Assembly (NCBI GenBank): GCA_947177535.1
Contig: CAMWUV010000014.1
Coordinates: forward strand, 1-9,188
Origin: an uncultured Mycoplasma sp.
GTDB taxonomy: Bacteria > Bacillota_I > Bacilli_A > Mycoplasmatales > Mycoplasmoidaceae
DNA length: 9,188 nucleotides
Direction of reading: 5' to 3'
Of this stretch, positions 7,201-9,188 are shown one piece after another. Position 1 is the first letter of the stretch. Each line of letters opens with the position of its first letter. The translations under genes and the position numbers were made by a program. The notes under the pieces were generated by a model. It searched no databases, was not told where the DNA came from, and saw only the letters and a list, made by a program, of their open reading frames with translations.

Positions 7201-8719
7201 TGATGATAATTTTAATTATTATTTAGAATTTGATATTTCTAAAATTGGTGGCAATCTTAATTCACCAGTTGTCAGTGATGTAAATATAAATTTTTTAAAT
7301 TTACTTTATTATTTATACTCACAGCAGGAATTAAGTAATTATACATATAGTATTAACTACAATAAATTAGTTACTAATCAAACTGATAAACCTTTCACTT
7401 ACATTGAGTTTTTAATTAATAGTGTTAATGGATCAACTAGCAAAGGTAGTAGTGATAGTTTAGTAGTTACAGGGTTGTCTAATGATCAAAATCCAAGTGT
7501 TAATTTATATAATAGTAATAACAAATTGCTAAATAATGAATTATGAAATTATCCATTATCTAAAATTAAAAATTCTGATAAAGAAAATGATCTTTATTCA
7601 ATTGTTATTAATGAATATGCAAGTAAAAAATATGGAATAAATAAAAATGATATTATCAAAGCAGAGATTACTAATTCTAGTGATAGATACTCTAGAAAAT
7701 ATTTTGGAGTTAATAATCCTGTAGCATATTTTAAAGTACAAGATATTGTTACAACTTATCAAGGATCAGATTTTTATATTAATCAATATGATGCTAATAA
7801 AATCCTAGGTTTAACAATTAATAATGTTAAACCTATTGTGCCAACTTCTGCTGAAGAAATTAGTGATTTTGTAAATTGAAATCAAGGATTAGAATGAGAT
7901 TATGGAAATAATTATTTAAACCCATCCAATACCACTCCATCTGGTATAGATGATAAAAATAACTTTGATTATTCAATAAGTGGTTTTAATGGAATTTTTT
8001 CTACTGAAAATAACAGTTTAGTTGAGGTAACAAATGGAGTCTCTTTATACTCAGTAAGTGGTTTATATCCTGGAACTGATTTAATTTCTACAACAGATTC
8101 AACAATAAATGCACTATTTTCTATTAAAAATAATTTAGTTGAAGCAATTAAATTATTAGGATTTGAAGATTTATTAGATTCAAATAAAAATCCAACAATT
8201 GATGCTTCTGCTTTCATTCAAATGATAGCTGATATTTTTGGTTCAAGTTCTTCTTTGTTTATTGTTTCAAATGCTGCTTCTAATAGTTCAACATTAGATA
8301 TATTAAATTCAACTAGTGCTACATTAACTAAAATTCAAGATGCAATAATGACAATAGTTGTATTAATTACAATACTAATAATTGTTATTATTTCATCATT
8401 AATTATTAATGATTCATTAAAATTAGCAGCAATTTTAAAATGTTTAGGTTTAGATGATAAAAAGAATGCAAGTTCGTTTTTATCAGTTTATATTCCAGTT
8501 TTTTTAATAGGCTTATTAATATCTATTCCATTAACATTTTTATTAGGATTTATTTACACTAATTTTGTTTTTGGATTTGCAGGAATTTTAATTATTGTTG
8601 ACTATTCATGATGACATTTTGTTGTTTCATCAATTGGAATTATTTTAATTTTCTTTTTGTCTTATTGAACAACATGAAACAAAATAGGAAAAATGAATTT
8701 AGCAAAAAGTATAAAATAA
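4289..8719 (+). CDS. Giant FtsX/MacB-like ABC transporter permease
   Basis: This single 1476-residue ORF is continuous only with TGA as Trp (19 TGA, one TGG at 6143-6145, tandem TGA-TGA at 8609-8614). I predict eight membrane segments in two repeats. The first half has one N-terminal segment (17-36), a long ectodomain (about 37-531), then segments near 532-557, 581-606 and 629-652. The second half has one segment (about 702-722), an ectodomain (about 723-1352), then segments near 1353-1373, 1397-1423 and 1442-1460. The cytoplasmic loop SLGIMQANGYKKWE (567-580) matches the FtsX-domain helix that contacts the ATPase; 1374-1396 (with LKLAAILKCLGLDDKK) is its counterpart. This is the topology of the LolC/MacB/FtsX permease class with a duplicated unit. 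The ectodomains are Asn/Ser/Asp-rich with no recognised domain. The ATP-binding gene follows by 16 bp. No Shine-Dalgarno sequence precedes the ATG. Cargo is unknown; lipoprotein, peptide or surface-protein handling are guesses. Confidence 0.88.
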
Positions 8720-8735
8720 TGATTGGAGATGTAAA

Positions 8736-9188
8736 ATGCAATCTAAACAATCACAAATAAATAAATCATTATTAAAAAATTTTCAAAAATTAAATAAACC
8801 ACATAAAGGTCCAATTGAACAAAAAAATTCTGATGGATATATTTTTGAATTAGAAAACGTTACAAAAAAATATTGTAATGGTTTTTTGGTTAATGATGTT
8901 TTAAAAGGAATTAATTTAAAAATAAAAAAAGGAAAATTTGTAGTTATTTTAGGTAAGTCAGGTAGTGGAAAAACAACACTAATGAATATTTTATCTGCTC
9001 TTTCTAGAGCTACAACTGGATCAGTTATTGTTAATAATCATCAATTAATAAATATGAATAATAATCAGTTAACTGATTTTAGAAGAAAATATGTAGGATA
9101 CATTTTTCAAGAATATGGATTACTTGCAACTTTAAATGTTTATGACAATATTTTAACTGGATTTAATTTAAATAAATCTGGTAGAGAT
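8736..9188 (+). CDS. ABC transporter ATP-binding protein, LolD/MacB/FtsE type (partial)
   Basis: The first 151 codons are present and the window cuts the rest. The nucleotide-binding domain begins near residue 36 (YIFELENVTKKY). Its Walker A is GKSGSGKTT (73-81). The Q loop is YIFQEYGLL with Gln125, followed by LNVYDNI, the pattern typical of the LolD/MacB/FtsE/SalX branch that partners FtsX-type permeases. The signature LSGGQ, Walker B and switch His are beyond the edge. A Lys/Gln/Asn-rich N-terminal extension of about 35 residues precedes the domain and is not usual for LolD-size members. GGAG at 8725-8728 supports the start. The gene follows the permease stop by 16 bp, so the two are almost certainly cotranscribed and form one transporter that drives conformational change or export across the single membrane. 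Confidence 0.92.
   Translation, partial: MQSKQSQINKSLLKNFQKLNKPHKGPIEQKNSDGYIFELENVTKKYCNGFLVNDVLKGINLKIKKGKFVVILGKSGSGKTTLMNILSALSRATTGSVIVNNHQLINMNNNQLTDFRRKYVGYIFQEYGLLATLNVYDNILTGFNLNKSGRD

Noticed and set aside
7969..8217. Minus-strand ORF of 82 codons inside the permease
   Set aside because: It is antisense to the continuous 1476-residue ORF, with no ribosome site or known motif.
193..8719. Apparent frameshifts or pseudogenes: several genes (rpoE, fba, ychF, tdk, permease) look broken into short ORFs
   Set aside because: All breaks are in-frame TGA codons, and the pieces rejoin in the same frame into full-length proteins with intact motifs. TGA is Trp here.
8717..8722. TAA TGA as a double stop after the permease
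   Set aside because: TGA is a sense codon here, so only the TAA terminates.
8729..8734. ATG TAA start-stop mini-ORF just before the ABC ATPase gene
   Set aside because: The GGAG site abuts this ATG with no spacing, so initiation there is unlikely. The next ATG at 8736 has normal spacing and opens a true ABC domain.

Overview
The window comes from a mollicute that reads UGA as tryptophan (genetic code 4). Six genes are open from end to end only if in-frame TGA is Trp. I counted about 24 TGA Trp codons against one TGG, and every clear stop is TAA or TAG. The DNA is very AT-rich, with short intergenic gaps and AGGA-type Shine-Dalgarno sites. The gene set and the very large Asn/Ser-rich FtsX-type permease fit the Spiroplasma/Mesoplasma/Entomoplasma/Mycoplasma mycoides side of the class. 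I cannot name the species from sequence alone.

Layout: (1) 1-155, the 3' end of an unrecognised gene. (2) 193-1662, rpoE (RNA polymerase delta subunit) and fba (class II fructose-bisphosphate aldolase), 30 bp apart, ending at a hairpin terminator. (3) 1727-3487, ychF (ribosome-binding ATPase) and tdk (thymidine kinase), the tdk ribosome site overlapping the ychF stop codon. (4) A bidirectional terminator between convergent tdk and upp. (5) 4157-3537 on the minus strand, upp (uracil phosphoribosyltransferase). (6) A 131-bp divergent intergenic region with two promoter-like units in tandem. (7) 4289-8719, one 1476-residue FtsX/MacB-like ABC permease with two large extracellular domains. (8) 8736-9188, the first 151 codons of its ATP-binding partner, cut by the window edge.

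The left half is housekeeping: transcription (rpoE), glycolysis (fba), translation-associated ATPase (ychF), and pyrimidine salvage (tdk, upp). As I recall it, rpoE-fba-ychF is also the order in Mycoplasma genitalium. In Bacillus, pyrG lies between rpoE and fba; it is absent here. The right half is an ABC system of the FtsX/LolCD/MacB type, with unknown cargo. It is the least characterised part of the window.

No insertion sequence, CRISPR array, tRNA or rRNA was seen. Nothing here is clearly a new system. The best leads are the permease with its uncharacterised ectodomains and the unusual start region of its gene, which has tandem promoter-like units, no Shine-Dalgarno sequence and a possible near-leaderless mRNA.
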